A stretch of 64,000 nucleotides of DNA from Pseudomonas viridiflava (GTDB lineage Bacteria; Pseudomonadota; Gammaproteobacteria; Pseudomonadales; Pseudomonadaceae): contig NZ_UUOC01000001.1 in NCBI RefSeq assembly GCF_900590755.1, positions 434,001 to 498,000 of the forward strand, written 5' to 3'. Both the position numbers and the translations under genes were made by a program. Under the pieces are notes generated by a model. It searched no databases. It was not told where the DNA came from and was given only the letters and a program-made list of their open reading frames with translations. The stretch's first letter is position 1. Each line of letters opens with the position of its first letter. Below are positions 9,234 through 18,008 of the stretch, in pieces.

Positions 9234-10019
9234 TCATCGATTGCCAGCCTGACTAGATAAATAGAACGAAGGTGGCCGACCCAGCACTCTGCGGAACATC
9301 GTGGCAAACGCAGCGGGACTGTCGTAGCCCATCTCCAGAGCGATGGTGGTCACACTGTGGCCTTCGGCTAGTCGGGCAAGGGCTAATACCACGCACGCCC
9401 GTTGCCGCCACTGCCCAAAACTCAAGCCGGTTTGCTCTCGAAAGAGACGATTGAACGTGCGCAAACTGATGAACAGCGACTCAGCCCAGCGAATTGGCGT
9501 TACGTTGATATCCGGTGTCAGCAGGAAAGTTTTGCAGATGGCTAATAACCGCTCGTGCGTCGGCATGGGGATATGGAGCGCGAGCTGATTCGCCCGCTGT
9601 ATTTCATGTAACAGAAGCTTGATCAGGATGCCGTCTCTGCCCTCTTCCTCGTACTCCAGAGGCATATCCACAGCTTCGTGAAGCAGGTTGCGCATCAACG
9701 GGCTGACGTCGATCACCCGGCAGCGTTCTTCCGTGACCACTGACTCAGCGGGTTCGATGTACAAACTGTGGGTGGTTACGCCGAGGAACAAAACCTCATG
9801 GGGCACCTGTGGAGGTATCCATACCGATCGTTGTGGAGGCACTACCCAGGTTCCGAGACTTGTCGTCACCTGCATCACCCCCTTTGATCCGTACAGTAAC
9901 TGGGAGCGCCTGTGCGTATGCATCGGTAAGCAATGGCCATACTCGTACTCTGTGCGAACAGCGACGACGGCGCGTGGGGTGGCGTCCAGAACGGCAATAG
10001 AGGCGTTGTGCATCGTCAA
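9234..10019 (-). CDS. AraC-family transcriptional regulator with N-terminal cupin
   Basis: The 261-residue protein has an AraC-type cupin in the first 90 residues (CLPMHTHRRSQLLYG and WIPPQVPHEV) and a C-terminal double helix-turn-helix from about residue 155, with SLRTFNRLFREQTGLSFGQWR and the second recognition region MGYDSPAAFATMFRRVLG. It is divergently arranged with the TauE permease gene at 10095, 75 bp away, which is its most likely target. The cupin suggests a small-molecule ligand, not identifiable from sequence. Confidence 0.87.
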   Translation of the reverse strand: MTMHNASIAVLDATPRAVVAVRTEYEYGHCLPMHTHRRSQLLYGSKGVMQVTTSLGTWVVPPQRSVWIPPQVPHEVLFLGVTTHSLYIEPAESVVTEERCRVIDVSPLMRNLLHEAVDMPLEYEEEGRDGILIKLLLHEIQRANQLALHIPMPTHERLLAICKTFLLTPDINVTPIRWAESLFISLRTFNRLFREQTGLSFGQWRQRACVVLALARLAEGHSVTTIALEMGYDSPAAFATMFRRVLGRPPSFYLSSQAGNR

Positions 10020-10094
10020 GATCCATGAAGCTTGGCCGGAACGAAAACACGTTAGGCTCGTTCGCGAAAGTCCATCCAGTCAGGCGCGATTAAG

Positions 10095-10940
10095 ATGCCC
10101 GCTCAACGAACATTGAGCAATGGATATTACTGGATGAGCCTTTTGATGTTGGCGGTACTGGGTTGCATGACCGGGGTCACCACCGTTCTGTTTGGGTTCG
10201 GTGGCGGCTTTGTCGTAGTGCCTTTGGTTTATCACCTGCTGATGTCCAGCTACTCACCTGGTGAGGCGGGTCATGATGCAGCGATGCAAATTGCGGTTGG
10301 CACGTCCACGGCAGTCATGGTGGTCACCGCGTCGCTGGCAACATTCAAACAACGCAGTGCAGGAAAACTTGTCGGCGGTTATATCTGGCCGCTGGCGGGT
10401 TACATCGCACTCGGTGCAGTGGGCGGGGCAATGCTGGGTAGCGCGATGAGCAGTGACGCTGTCCGGGTAGCTTTTATCGCTTATCTGGGCCTGACCATTG
10501 CGGACTGCCTGTTCAGGGATGGGTTTCTACAAACCGCCGCGCCAAGCAAAGGGCAACTCCAGGCCGCGCCCTTTAGAGGCATTGGTATCGGCATCGTGGC
10601 GACCATGCTGGGCGTCGGTGGCAGCGTCATGACGGTTCCACTGCTGCGCAGGTCAGGCCTGAGCATGGCTCAATCGTCAGCCTTGGCCAACCCTCTCAGC
10701 ATCCCGGTGGCGTTAACAGGATCGTTGATGTATGGGGTGACAGGGCAACTGGAAAGCCAGGGAATATCCAGCGGTTTCCTGGGGTATATCTATCTTCCCG
10801 CGTTCGTCTTGCTCAGCGTCGGTTCATTGATAGGCGTGCGCCTGGCATTACCCCTCGCGGGCAGGATGCCTGACAGACTGCATGCACGTATCTATATCCT
10901 GCTGCTGGTGCTTGTGGGACTGGCGCTGGCTTTTAAGTGA
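10095..10940 (+). CDS. TauE/SafE-family permease
   Basis: This protein of about 281 residues has eight or so hydrophobic segments and the two-fold repeated Gly-rich pattern of the TauE/SafE family (FGFGGGFVVVPL near the N-terminus and MLGVGGSVMTVPLL in the second half). Members export sulfite, sulfoacetate or other organic anions across the inner membrane. An alternative ATG at 10134, preceded by GGA at 9 bases, would remove 13 polar residues and is equally likely. The divergent AraC gene is its probable regulator. Confidence 0.82.
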   Translation: MPAQRTLSNGYYWMSLLMLAVLGCMTGVTTVLFGFGGGFVVVPLVYHLLMSSYSPGEAGHDAAMQIAVGTSTAVMVVTASLATFKQRSAGKLVGGYIWPLAGYIALGAVGGAMLGSAMSSDAVRVAFIAYLGLTIADCLFRDGFLQTAAPSKGQLQAAPFRGIGIGIVATMLGVGGSVMTVPLLRRSGLSMAQSSALANPLSIPVALTGSLMYGVTGQLESQGISSGFLGYIYLPAFVLLSVGSLIGVRLALPLAGRMPDRLHARIYILLLVLVGLALAFK

Positions 10941-10956
10941 GCGTAGATGTTGGGGG

Positions 10957-11184
10957 TTACTCCTGGCGCGGGCGCCGATCAAATGAATCCGAAGTAACGC
11001 TTGATGGTGCGCCACGCGTTCCTGAATGAGCCGTGGAGCTGCCAGAAGCGGTCATCTCCAAAACCTTTGCCCAACAATTGCATCCCGTAACATTGACATA
11101 GCGACTGAGGAGCTGACTGAGTGACTCCCCTGTCTCCTTCTTCTCAAATAAAACCGCACACGCATCAGCTTCAGGCGTGACCAT
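10957..11184 (-). CDS. Possible small hypothetical protein
   Basis: A leftward frame of about 75 codons starts at an ATG at 11184 with a strong GGAGG only 3-4 bases upstream, which is closer than usual. The first 45 residues look protein-like (two Cys, Glu/Lys-rich helix), but the last 30 are low-complexity Ser/Thr/Arg. I do not recognise any family. It lies in the 300-bp gap between the permease and the hydrolase genes. It may be a real small gene or chance. Confidence 0.25.
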   Translation of the reverse strand: MVTPEADACAVLFEKKETGESLSQLLSRYVNVTGCNCWAKVLEMTASGSSTAHSGTRGAPSSVTSDSFDRRPRQE

Positions 11185-11224
11185 ATTCCTCCAACTCTCT
11201 ACAATCCGCCGATACCGGAACGCA

Positions 11225-11240
11225 TCCGGACTTTTCCGGA
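11225..11240 (+). promoter_or_regulatory. Small hairpin overlapping the ribosome binding site of the RsbQ-like gene
   Basis: TCCGGA is repeated on both sides of a CTTT spacer; because TCCGGA is self-complementary this can fold into a 6-bp hairpin. Its right arm contains the first bases of the GGAGAG ribosome binding site of the gene starting at 11248. It could weaken translation initiation, but short GC palindromes also arise by chance. Confidence 0.3.
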
Positions 11241-11247
11241 GAGCGGG

Positions 11248-12066
11248 ATGGAGCTTCAACGACGCAATAACGTGACGGTTTCAGGCGAGGGTCCTGCAAC
11301 CCTGATTTTTTCCCACGGTTTTGGTTGCGACCAAAGCATGTGGCGATACCTGGCGCCGGATTTTGCAGATCGTTTCAGAGTCGTGCTCTACGATCTCACA
11401 GGCGCTGGCGGGTCGGATCTTGCAGCCTACAACTCTTCCAGGTACAGCTCGCTGGCGGGCTATGCCGAAGATCTCGCGCAAGTTGTCGAACAGTTTGCCG
11501 TCGGGCCGGTGATCATCGTCGGGCACTCCGTCAGCGCGATGATAGGGGCCTTGGTTGACAAGCAATCTCCCGGACGTATCGCGGGCCATGTGATGATTGG
11601 GCCTTCGCCCTGCTATATCGACGCTGATGATTATGTCGGTGGCTTCACCCTTGAAGATGTCCATTCTCTATTGGATACCCTGGACCGCAACTATCTGGGC
11701 TGGTCCAGCACCATGGCACCGGCCATCATGGCCGCTCCGGGCCAGCCGGCATTGGGTGTAGAGCTGACCAACAGCTTTTGCCGAACGGAGCCGGAAATAG
11801 CCACGCAATTTGCGCGCGTAACGTTCCTGTCAGACAACCGCGCCGACATCAAAGGTATGACCACACCGACGCTTATCATCCAGTCAACCGACGACATGAT
11901 CGCGCCTGTTGAAGTGGGTGAGTATCTGCACGGCATATTGCCCAACAGTTCCCTGTATCTGGTGGAGAACGTAGGCCATTGCCCTCATATGAGCGCGCCC
12001 AGCGCCTGCTTCGAGGCCATGGACCAGTTCCTGCAACGTTGGCTGAACACTGCTCATGAGCAATGA
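11248..12066 (+). CDS. RsbQ/D14-like alpha/beta hydrolase
   Basis: This 272-residue alpha/beta hydrolase matches the RsbQ pattern from its first strand: LIFSHGFGCDQSMWRYLAP, then VVLYDLTGAGGSD. The catalytic serine is Ser94 in GHSVS, the acid is in STDDMIAP (Asp215/216) and the histidine is His244 in VGHCPHM. RsbQ of Bacillus subtilis and the plant receptors D14 and KAI2 share this fold and act as ligand-hydrolysing sensors, not as metabolic enzymes. The stop overlaps the start of the following PAS histidine kinase by 11 bp, mirroring the rsbQ-rsbP arrangement in Bacillus. I infer that it makes or perceives a small-molecule cue for that kinase. The start has GGAGAG about 5 bases upstream. Confidence 0.85.
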   Translation: MELQRRNNVTVSGEGPATLIFSHGFGCDQSMWRYLAPDFADRFRVVLYDLTGAGGSDLAAYNSSRYSSLAGYAEDLAQVVEQFAVGPVIIVGHSVSAMIGALVDKQSPGRIAGHVMIGPSPCYIDADDYVGGFTLEDVHSLLDTLDRNYLGWSSTMAPAIMAAPGQPALGVELTNSFCRTEPEIATQFARVTFLSDNRADIKGMTTPTLIIQSTDDMIAPVEVGEYLHGILPNSSLYLVENVGHCPHMSAPSACFEAMDQFLQRWLNTAHEQ

Positions 12067-13234
12067 TCGGCCGCTGCTGCCCGACCCCGAAGTTCTGTTT
12101 GCTGGTGCGCCCTGCGGCCTTGTGGTTACTGAGGAAAACGGCACCATTGTTCGCGCCAACCTTACCTTTTGCAGTTGGATCGGCTTCAGTGAGCAAGCAC
12201 TGCTCGGACGGCGCTTTCAGAGCCTGCTGACCATGGGTGGAAGGATTTTCCATCAGACACACTGGGCACCTCTGATGCAAATGCAAGGTTCAGTGGCAGA
12301 GGTCAAGCTCGACGTGGTTCACCATGACCGCCACGTCATTACCATGCTTCTCAATGGTGTCAGGCGCGAGCATGCCGGCGGCTGTTTTCACGAGCTGGCA
12401 CTATTCAGCACAATCGATCGCGACATGTATGAGCGGGAGTTGCTCAACGCCCGAAAGGCTGCCGAGCAATTACTCGCCGAGAAATCCGAGGCGGAAAGCG
12501 CGCTTCAAGAGGCACAGGAAGAGCTGCAGGTCGCCTACCGCAAAGCCCAGCAACGTGCCACGTTTGCCGAGCAGATGGTGGCCATCGTCAGCCACGATCT
12601 GAAAAATCCGTTGACCGCAATCAAGATGGCCACGCAAATCCTGGGTCGGGGTGAGCGTACCTCCCGAGAAACAACGATGCTTGGGCACATCAGTCAGTCG
12701 GCTGATCGGGCAGAGCGGATGATTGCTGACCTTCTGGATCTGGCCCTGGTACGCGTTGGTCAGGGACTGGCCGTTACCCGTGCGCCGGTAGACCTCAAGC
12801 AGTTGGCAAGACAATGTGTCGACGAGCTGCAAGTGGCATTTCCGGCTGCCAAGTGGATATACCAGGCTTCGGGTGACGCTATCGTGATGCTTGATGCAGA
12901 TCGCATACATCAGGTGATTGGCAATCTGGCCAGCAACGCAGTGGCCTACGGCGATACCAGCCAACCTATCATCGTGACTTGCCGCACCGAAGCTGACAGC
13001 GCAGTGCTTTGTGTTCAGAACTTCGGCGTCCCTATACCCGAGTCAACCATGTCAGCCTTGTTTGAACCCATGACGCGAGGCGCACCCGAATCGGGTGACG
13101 TGCGCAGCATCGGGTTGGGGTTGTTCATCGTCAAGGAAATTACAACCGCCCACGGTGGCAATATCTCGATTCAATCCACCGCAGAAGGCGGGACAGTTTT
13201 TACGATGCAATTTCCAAAGCATGGACCGCACTAA
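12056..13234 (+). CDS. Soluble PAS-domain sensor histidine kinase (RsbQ partner candidate)
   Basis: The 392-residue protein has no membrane helix. It starts with a PAS domain (about residues 10-125; PCGLVVTEENGTIVRANLTF), followed by a long coiled coil (about 125-170), a HisKA domain with the phospho-acceptor His180 in VSHDLKNPLTA, and a HATPase domain with GNLASNAVAYG as N box and IGLGLFIVKEI as G2 box. There is no receiver domain and no response-regulator gene next to it. Its start overlaps the RsbQ-like hydrolase gene by 11 bp, so the two are almost certainly co-translated. By analogy with RsbP, the PAS domain may receive the ligand or contact of the hydrolase; here the output would be phosphotransfer instead of dephosphorylation. 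Confidence 0.87.
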   Translation: MSNDRPLLPDPEVLFAGAPCGLVVTEENGTIVRANLTFCSWIGFSEQALLGRRFQSLLTMGGRIFHQTHWAPLMQMQGSVAEVKLDVVHHDRHVITMLLNGVRREHAGGCFHELALFSTIDRDMYERELLNARKAAEQLLAEKSEAESALQEAQEELQVAYRKAQQRATFAEQMVAIVSHDLKNPLTAIKMATQILGRGERTSRETTMLGHISQSADRAERMIADLLDLALVRVGQGLAVTRAPVDLKQLARQCVDELQVAFPAAKWIYQASGDAIVMLDADRIHQVIGNLASNAVAYGDTSQPIIVTCRTEADSAVLCVQNFGVPIPESTMSALFEPMTRGAPESGDVRSIGLGLFIVKEITTAHGGNISIQSTAEGGTVFTMQFPKHGPH

Positions 13235-13365
13235 ACGCCAGTAGCGCTTGGCTGCATGCTTGCGTACATTGCCAACTTACCTCCTCGCCAATCATCGCAG
13301 CCCATCACAATCCCTGTAGTCACAAGATTGACTGGCGACAACTGGATGACGATTTCTTGGTAGGC

Positions 13366-14249
13366 TCAATTCACGTCTTCGCGGGGAGTTATTCCGGTGC
13401 GAATTCTCAGTCGGTGGTCATTGATGGCCCGAGGGTGATAAACACCAGGACGCAAGCAGCATGCGTAGTCGCCTATCTCTAAGCGTTTTTTCGAACCATC
13501 AGGTTTCCTAGCCCAGCTTCCGAACATCACATCACCGATGTAGATGCCTGAAGAGGCTGAACGCTCCTGATCCAGCCGCGCCTGCAACGTTTCGATTTCG
13601 ACCTCTTCTGCACTGGCTACCCCTAATGCCATGATTCGCGGCAAACAGGCCTCAACGATGGCACCAAGGCTGTAGGGTTTATCAGGTGTTTGTACGAGGC
13701 ATTCAGCGCGCAGGCCTTCAACGGTCAAGCCTGTCTGGGTAAAAATGCCGTGCAGATTAAAACGATATGTAAATCTGCTCCTTCACGAGCAATCATTTCT
13801 TGTATCCAGAATTGCGCTCTTTTATGCAAAGGGAAAGCATCCAGGCTGGCAGGCGCCATGGTCGTATCGTGCTCTTGAAAGACCATGACGCCACTGGGGC
13901 GCAGACACTTCGACAGCGCTCGGATCGTCGCCACCGCATCCTTTTGATACATCAGGACGCGCCTCCCGACAATGGCGTCGAAAGTACCCACGGAATTTGG
14001 CAGCTCCAGCAGCTCGCATGTGAGGAATGTCAGTGAAGGGCGGTCATGTGCTGCGGTGCGCTGGCGTGCAATAGCAATGGACTCGGCGTCGTGATCAACT
14101 CCAATTACTTCTCCATCTCTTCCCACCAGATCACACAGCAGAAAAGAAACATCACCCGAACCGCAGCCGACGTCGAGGATTCGCATCCCTTTGCCAATAC
14201 CCGCGTCGATCAGTAAACGTGTAGTGAAATCGAGTCGGTTGATCGACAT
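13366..14249 (-). pseudogene. SAM-dependent methyltransferase, interrupted by a single-base frameshift
   Basis: The N-terminal part (14249 down to about 13764) encodes a class I methyltransferase with the SAM-binding motif ILDVGCGSGDVSFLL and the acidic loop VIGVDHD. It then runs into a stop near 13725. The remaining C-terminal part (TVEGLRAECLVQTPD to the stop at 13366) continues in another frame. Restoring one G at about position 13763, next to a run of four A/T bases, joins the two into one protein of about 294 residues with HIGFNLHGIFTQTGLTVEGL across the junction. So this is either a recent pseudogene or a sequencing/assembly error at a homopolymer. The methylated substrate is unknown. 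There are no partner genes. Confidence 0.8.
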
Positions 14250-14379
14250 TATTAGTGTTCTCTAAGCTCTGAAAAGTTTATGGCAGGCAGTTCTATCATC
14301 ATGCCTGTTCGGCTCGATAGCAGCCCGTCGTGATTGGCAGCTCTCGACCCTAGCGCCCTTGATCGCTCGATATCCCGTA

Positions 14380-15057
14380 TCAGGCGGTGGCGCCCAACAG
14401 CGCTTCATCCTTCGCCACCGCGCGTTTATAGGCGTCGCGGCTCGTTAACTTCTCGGCATAAGCGAGAAACGCAGTTCTGTGTGGCAAAGTTTGCAAGCCT
14501 AGCCCCCAACCAATGTGGGAACCAACATAAACGTCTGCAGCGGTGAAGCGCTCACCGGCAATAAACGGATGCGCCAATACCGCGCGTTCAAGTTGATCCA
14601 CGGTGCGCTCATAGCTTCCGTAACCGAAGAAGAACTCCTGATCCGGCTTCGGATTGAAACCGGCGCGGTGGTTAGTGACTGCCTGCTCCAAAGGTCCCGC
14701 AGCAAAGAACAGCCAGCGGTAGTAGTCAGCCAGCTCCGCTGGCGCAGGAGCCAGCCTGGCTTCCGGGAATGCTTCAGCCAGGTACGCACAGATCGCGGCA
14801 GTTTCTGTTATGGTTTGGCAGTTATGCACGAGGGCTGGAATCTTGCCCATAGGGTTCACGTCGCGAAAGAAATCCGCGCGTGGACCATCAGCGTCGGCTA
14901 GCGTCGGCGACGCCAGCGCAGCGCCGCCCCAACGGTCGCCCTGACTGGTCGGCTGGTAATCCATGATTACCGTCTCATACGGGCATCCGATTTCTTCGAG
15001 CATCCAGCGCACCATGCGGCCGCGAGAATTGGGGTTGGTATAGAACGTCATTGTCAT
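14380..15057 (-). CDS. Glutathione S-transferase family protein
   Basis: The 225-residue protein has an N-terminal thioredoxin-like GST domain (MTMTFYTNPNSRGRMVRWML, then NPMGKIPALVH and the glutathione-contact TETAAICAYLAE) and an all-helical C-terminal domain with AGERFTAADVYVGS. GSTs of this kind conjugate or reduce small electrophiles. An AGGAG-like site precedes the ATG at 15057. It is transcribed divergently from an AraC regulator 150 bp away, which is the likely controller. Confidence 0.88.
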   Translation of the reverse strand: MTMTFYTNPNSRGRMVRWMLEEIGCPYETVIMDYQPTSQGDRWGGAALASPTLADADGPRADFFRDVNPMGKIPALVHNCQTITETAAICAYLAEAFPEARLAPAPAELADYYRWLFFAAGPLEQAVTNHRAGFNPKPDQEFFFGYGSYERTVDQLERAVLAHPFIAGERFTAADVYVGSHIGWGLGLQTLPHRTAFLAYAEKLTSRDAYKRAVAKDEALLGATA

Positions 15058-15208
15058 CGTGAGCTCCTTTTGGCTCGGTTATTGACGACGATGATAAGGG
15101 CGAAGTGGCATCAGCCCTTGGGCGGCTTACGCCAGAATACTTGCGGAACGCGCCATTCGCGGCGCGTTGCATTACGCATCGCCGCTCTCCTGCGGTTCGG
15201 AGCATTAA

Positions 15209-16225
15209 ATGACGTACCTTCATACCAGCGCCGAGCGGTGTAAATTGCCCAGGGTGTTCTGGAAGTCGATAGAGCAGTTGGGACTGGATCCTTCGTTGAT
15301 TCAACGGCACGTCCAACTGCCCAATGGCCTGCACCTGACCGAGTCTGCCTTTGTCAGCACGCATCAACTCTTCGCCGTCTGGAACGCCATCGAGGCGCTT
15401 TCGGCAGATCCCGCCTTTGCGATAAAGATGGTTCGTGACACACCCAGCGCGAAACACAAACTGGCGTTCCTTACTGCGCTATATGCGGCTGACTTTCGTG
15501 ACGGACTTGCACGGTTGGCACGCTTGCAGCGCCTATGCAGTCCCGACAAACTTTGCATCGAAGAACACAAAGGTACTGTTTCATTCACGATTGAGTGGCC
15601 TTCCGGCGCGGGGCCGGCTCCCTATCTTTCAGTGGAGGCGTGTTTTGCCCTGGTAGTGGAGCTCGGTCGACGAGGCACCGGTGAACACATCAAGCCTCTC
15701 GCGTTGGACTTGAGACGGCCAATGCCAACACTGGAAACTCACACGAGTTATTTCGCGTGCCCTATTCGCTACGGCGCACCCTATGACCAGTTGACCGTGA
15801 ATGCCTCTGACATAGACCTGCCATTTCTTGAGCACAACGCTGAGATGCTGCAGATGATGACACCTGGCCTAACCGCCGCCATCCGCGCAATCGAGGCGCC
15901 GGTTGGACTCTGTGAGCAGGTCATTGAAATACTGAAACGCGCGCTGGCGGACGGACGCCCGAGTTTGCAACATCTCGCCGGAGAACTACTGCAAAGCGAG
16001 CGGACGTTGCAACGTCGATTAGCATCTGAGGGCACAACATTCAGTGCCCTGCTCAACGAGGCCAGGCGCCAGGTTGGATCTCACCTGTTGGCTGATACGA
16101 GCCTTGAGCTTAAAGAGGTGGCTTATCTTCTCGGTTACGAAGACGTCAACTCTTACTATCGGGCATTTCGGCAGTGGGAAAAGGTTTCGCCTGGTCAGTG
16201 GCGACGTTCAATACCTGCCGTCTGA
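15209..16225 (+). CDS. AraC-family regulator, OruR/ArgR-like with Arabinose_bd-type N-terminal domain
   Basis: This 338-residue regulator has the large N-terminal domain of the PF12625 type (GLDPSLIQRHVQLPNG, then FGLAxx-like blocks further on) and a C-terminal AraC helix-turn-helix (LAGELLQSERTLQRRLASEG and VAYLLGYEDVNSYYRAFRQW). Such proteins control catabolic or stress genes in Pseudomonas. It is divergent from the GST gene, making that its probable target. No ribosome binding site of note is seen before the ATG at 15209. Confidence 0.85.
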   Translation: MTYLHTSAERCKLPRVFWKSIEQLGLDPSLIQRHVQLPNGLHLTESAFVSTHQLFAVWNAIEALSADPAFAIKMVRDTPSAKHKLAFLTALYAADFRDGLARLARLQRLCSPDKLCIEEHKGTVSFTIEWPSGAGPAPYLSVEACFALVVELGRRGTGEHIKPLALDLRRPMPTLETHTSYFACPIRYGAPYDQLTVNASDIDLPFLEHNAEMLQMMTPGLTAAIRAIEAPVGLCEQVIEILKRALADGRPSLQHLAGELLQSERTLQRRLASEGTTFSALLNEARRQVGSHLLADTSLELKEVAYLLGYEDVNSYYRAFRQWEKVSPGQWRRSIPAV

Positions 16226-16539
16226 CGCTTGCCACAGGCGGACCGCATGTCCACCTGGGGCCGATTTCATCCGAGTCTCGCCCTTCCTTGCCGCGACGTC
16301 GTAATGCCCGTATTGCGAAATTCGAATCCAATTTCTCCTGGAGATGCAGATGAACGTACCAGCCTCAGGGGCGAACTAGAGCCGTTCTATCGATCTCCAT
16401 CCATCAGTCATGCTCGACGACAAGCTTTTGGAGTTAGTACCAGGCGGCGCCTGGTCTGTCGACGGAACATCACCGGCGCGATTGCTCGATGTCAGCGGGG
16501 AGGAAAGTGGAGAGCCACCGCGGGGTTTAAATCCGCCCC
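16226..16539. other. Intergenic stretch without a convincing gene
   Basis: These 314 bases between convergent genes contain a short frame at 16349-16378 encoding only MNVPASGAN behind a good CTGGAG site, and a second one from 16410 whose product begins MLDDKLLELVPGGAW, superficially like a double-glycine leader. Neither is supported by length, ribosome binding site and coding character together. They may be remnants of a lost gene. Confidence 0.35.
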
Positions 16540-16998
16540 CTATATTTTGTGACCGGCCGGACGTGCAGACCCCGGCGGCGGCTCGTTTAACACTGCCCAG
16601 AACATGCCCAGGTCGGATACCGCTTGCATGAACTCTGGTAAGGCGAATGGCTTTATCACAAACGCATTCACACCCAATTCATAGGCTCGAGTCAGATCCG
16701 ATTCAATTCGGGAACTGGTGAGCATCGCCACGGGGATGCTTTGAAGCTGCGAATCAGCGCGCACAGCCTCCAATACAGCCAGCCCGTCGACCTTCGGCAA
16801 TTTCAAATCGAGCAGAATGATCGCCGGATTTCCCTCAGGGCGGTCAGCAAAGGCATCACGTCGCAAGAGATAGTCCAAGGCTTCGGAGCCATCACGGACG
16901 ACAATCACTTCGTTCGCAAGGTTAGTTCGCTCTAGGGCGATCAAAGTCAGTTCAAGATCGTGCAGATCGTCTTCGACCAGAAGTATGGGTTTGAGCAT
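16540..16998 (-). CDS. Single-domain response regulator (Rcp1-like)
   Basis: The 152-residue protein is a lone receiver domain: acidic pocket VEDD near residues 8-11, phospho-acceptor in ILLDLKLPKVDGL (about Asp62), conserved Thr/Ser in MLTSS and Lys in VIKPF. The insertion between helix 2 and strand 3 (RRDAFADRPEGNP) is typical of Rcp1-type regulators that partner phytochrome or PAS kinases. It has no output domain, so it should work by phosphotransfer or protein contact. No kinase gene is adjacent; the nearest is the PAS kinase at 12056, which lacks a regulator. Confidence 0.88.
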   Translation of the reverse strand: MLKPILLVEDDLHDLELTLIALERTNLANEVIVVRDGSEALDYLLRRDAFADRPEGNPAIILLDLKLPKVDGLAVLEAVRADSQLQSIPVAMLTSSRIESDLTRAYELGVNAFVIKPFALPEFMQAVSDLGMFWAVLNEPPPGSARPAGHKI

Positions 16999-17404
16999 GT
17001 CGTATCACGTGTAGGAAAAAAAAACGCACATAGAATATCAGAATGCCAGACACCCTCAAATCGCCATCATCAGTTGCCCGTGATGCCCTCCTGTCCCGGT
17101 TGCGGGGATCAAGCCGGTTTCCACTCCACATTTGTGAGACCCACTCGACTTTTCCGTCATGCAGCTATAAGGATACGGAGCGGAGGTTGATCCTGAATGT
17201 GCTATGCGGGTCTCCGCCATGTGACTGTCTTGGGTCGCAAGCCGTCAGTTTCACCCATCAGCAACCGGACAGGAGATTATTCGCCGGCGTTTCGGTTGCA
17301 CCATCAGCGTTTGATCCAGGGTGGGTTGGCCTGCGCAATGGCGAAGGCTACCAAGTGCATCCTTCGCTTGATTGACCAACCCTCATGATCAAGGACCCGA
17401 TTCC
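16999..17404. other. Intergenic stretch, no gene recognised
   Basis: About 400 bases between the leftward response regulator and the rightward secreted-protein gene. Short frames are present, one with a CPGC pair (from 17078), but none has a good start, length or recognisable family. The region must contain both promoters. Confidence 0.4.
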
Positions 17405-17920
17405 ATGAAACGCCCTCTGCTCGCAGCGACGCTCCTTCTTTTTTGCGCCTTCGGCAACGCACAATCCGCGCCGTCTGAGACCAAACCCTTACAGGAGCAG
17501 GTCGCTCGCCTTATGGAACTGCTGCGTGACAGCTATGCCATCGGAGATCCTGAGGCGACACAGCTACAAACGCTCAAGGTGGGTGATCGCTCGTTGACCT
17601 TGGCGGTGTTCATGGTGGAAGGCTTCAGCGGCGGAAATAATTACACCCAATATCTGGCTCTGTTTTCAGCTGAGGAGTCGGAGGCCGGGGCGGTATATCA
17701 GCGTCTGGTGGATGTAATGCCCATCGGAGCGGGTGGTTGGCGCGTTGTGCAAATGCTGGCGGCCAAAGCAGTCAGCGAACCAACGCAGGCATCACTGCTG
17801 ATCGACCTGCCGGTGATGGAAAATCGCACAGTCGACGCGGTGAATTTCCCGTCCCGGCCCGGCGTGATTCACCTGTCGTTGCAGAGGCGGCCATCAGAGC
17901 GATTGCTTGAGTTGCGCTGA
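17405..17920 (+). CDS. Secreted hypothetical protein
   Basis: The product has 171 residues from the ATG at 17405, chosen because AAGGA lies 9 bases upstream and because it begins directly with a signal peptide (MKRPLLAATLLLFCAFGNA, cleavage near AQSA). The mature part contains a helical segment LQEQVARLMELLRDSYAIGD and then mainly beta structure with a GFSGGNNYTQYLALF region. I do not recognise a named domain. It is probably periplasmic. It stands alone, convergent with an HxlR regulator gene. Confidence 0.7.
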   Translation: MKRPLLAATLLLFCAFGNAQSAPSETKPLQEQVARLMELLRDSYAIGDPEATQLQTLKVGDRSLTLAVFMVEGFSGGNNYTQYLALFSAEESEAGAVYQRLVDVMPIGAGGWRVVQMLAAKAVSEPTQASLLIDLPVMENRTVDAVNFPSRPGVIHLSLQRRPSERLLELR

Positions 17921-18008
17921 GCGCTGCAGCTCGGGCATGAATGGGTGAGTGCACTGCTGTTTGGTCGTGTTATGTGGAGCCTCAAACGCGGACATCTGCC
18001 ATCTCTAT

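Noticed and set aside
16410..16631. Frame starting MLDDKLLELVPGGAW, resembling a double-glycine bacteriocin leader
   Set aside because: No ribosome binding site, the leader is very short, the rest overlaps the response-regulator gene on the other strand, and no peptidase or transporter is nearby.
17078..17185. Short CPGC-containing peptide as a zinc-ribbon protein
   Set aside because: Only about 35 codons with one Cys pair and no clear ribosome binding site.
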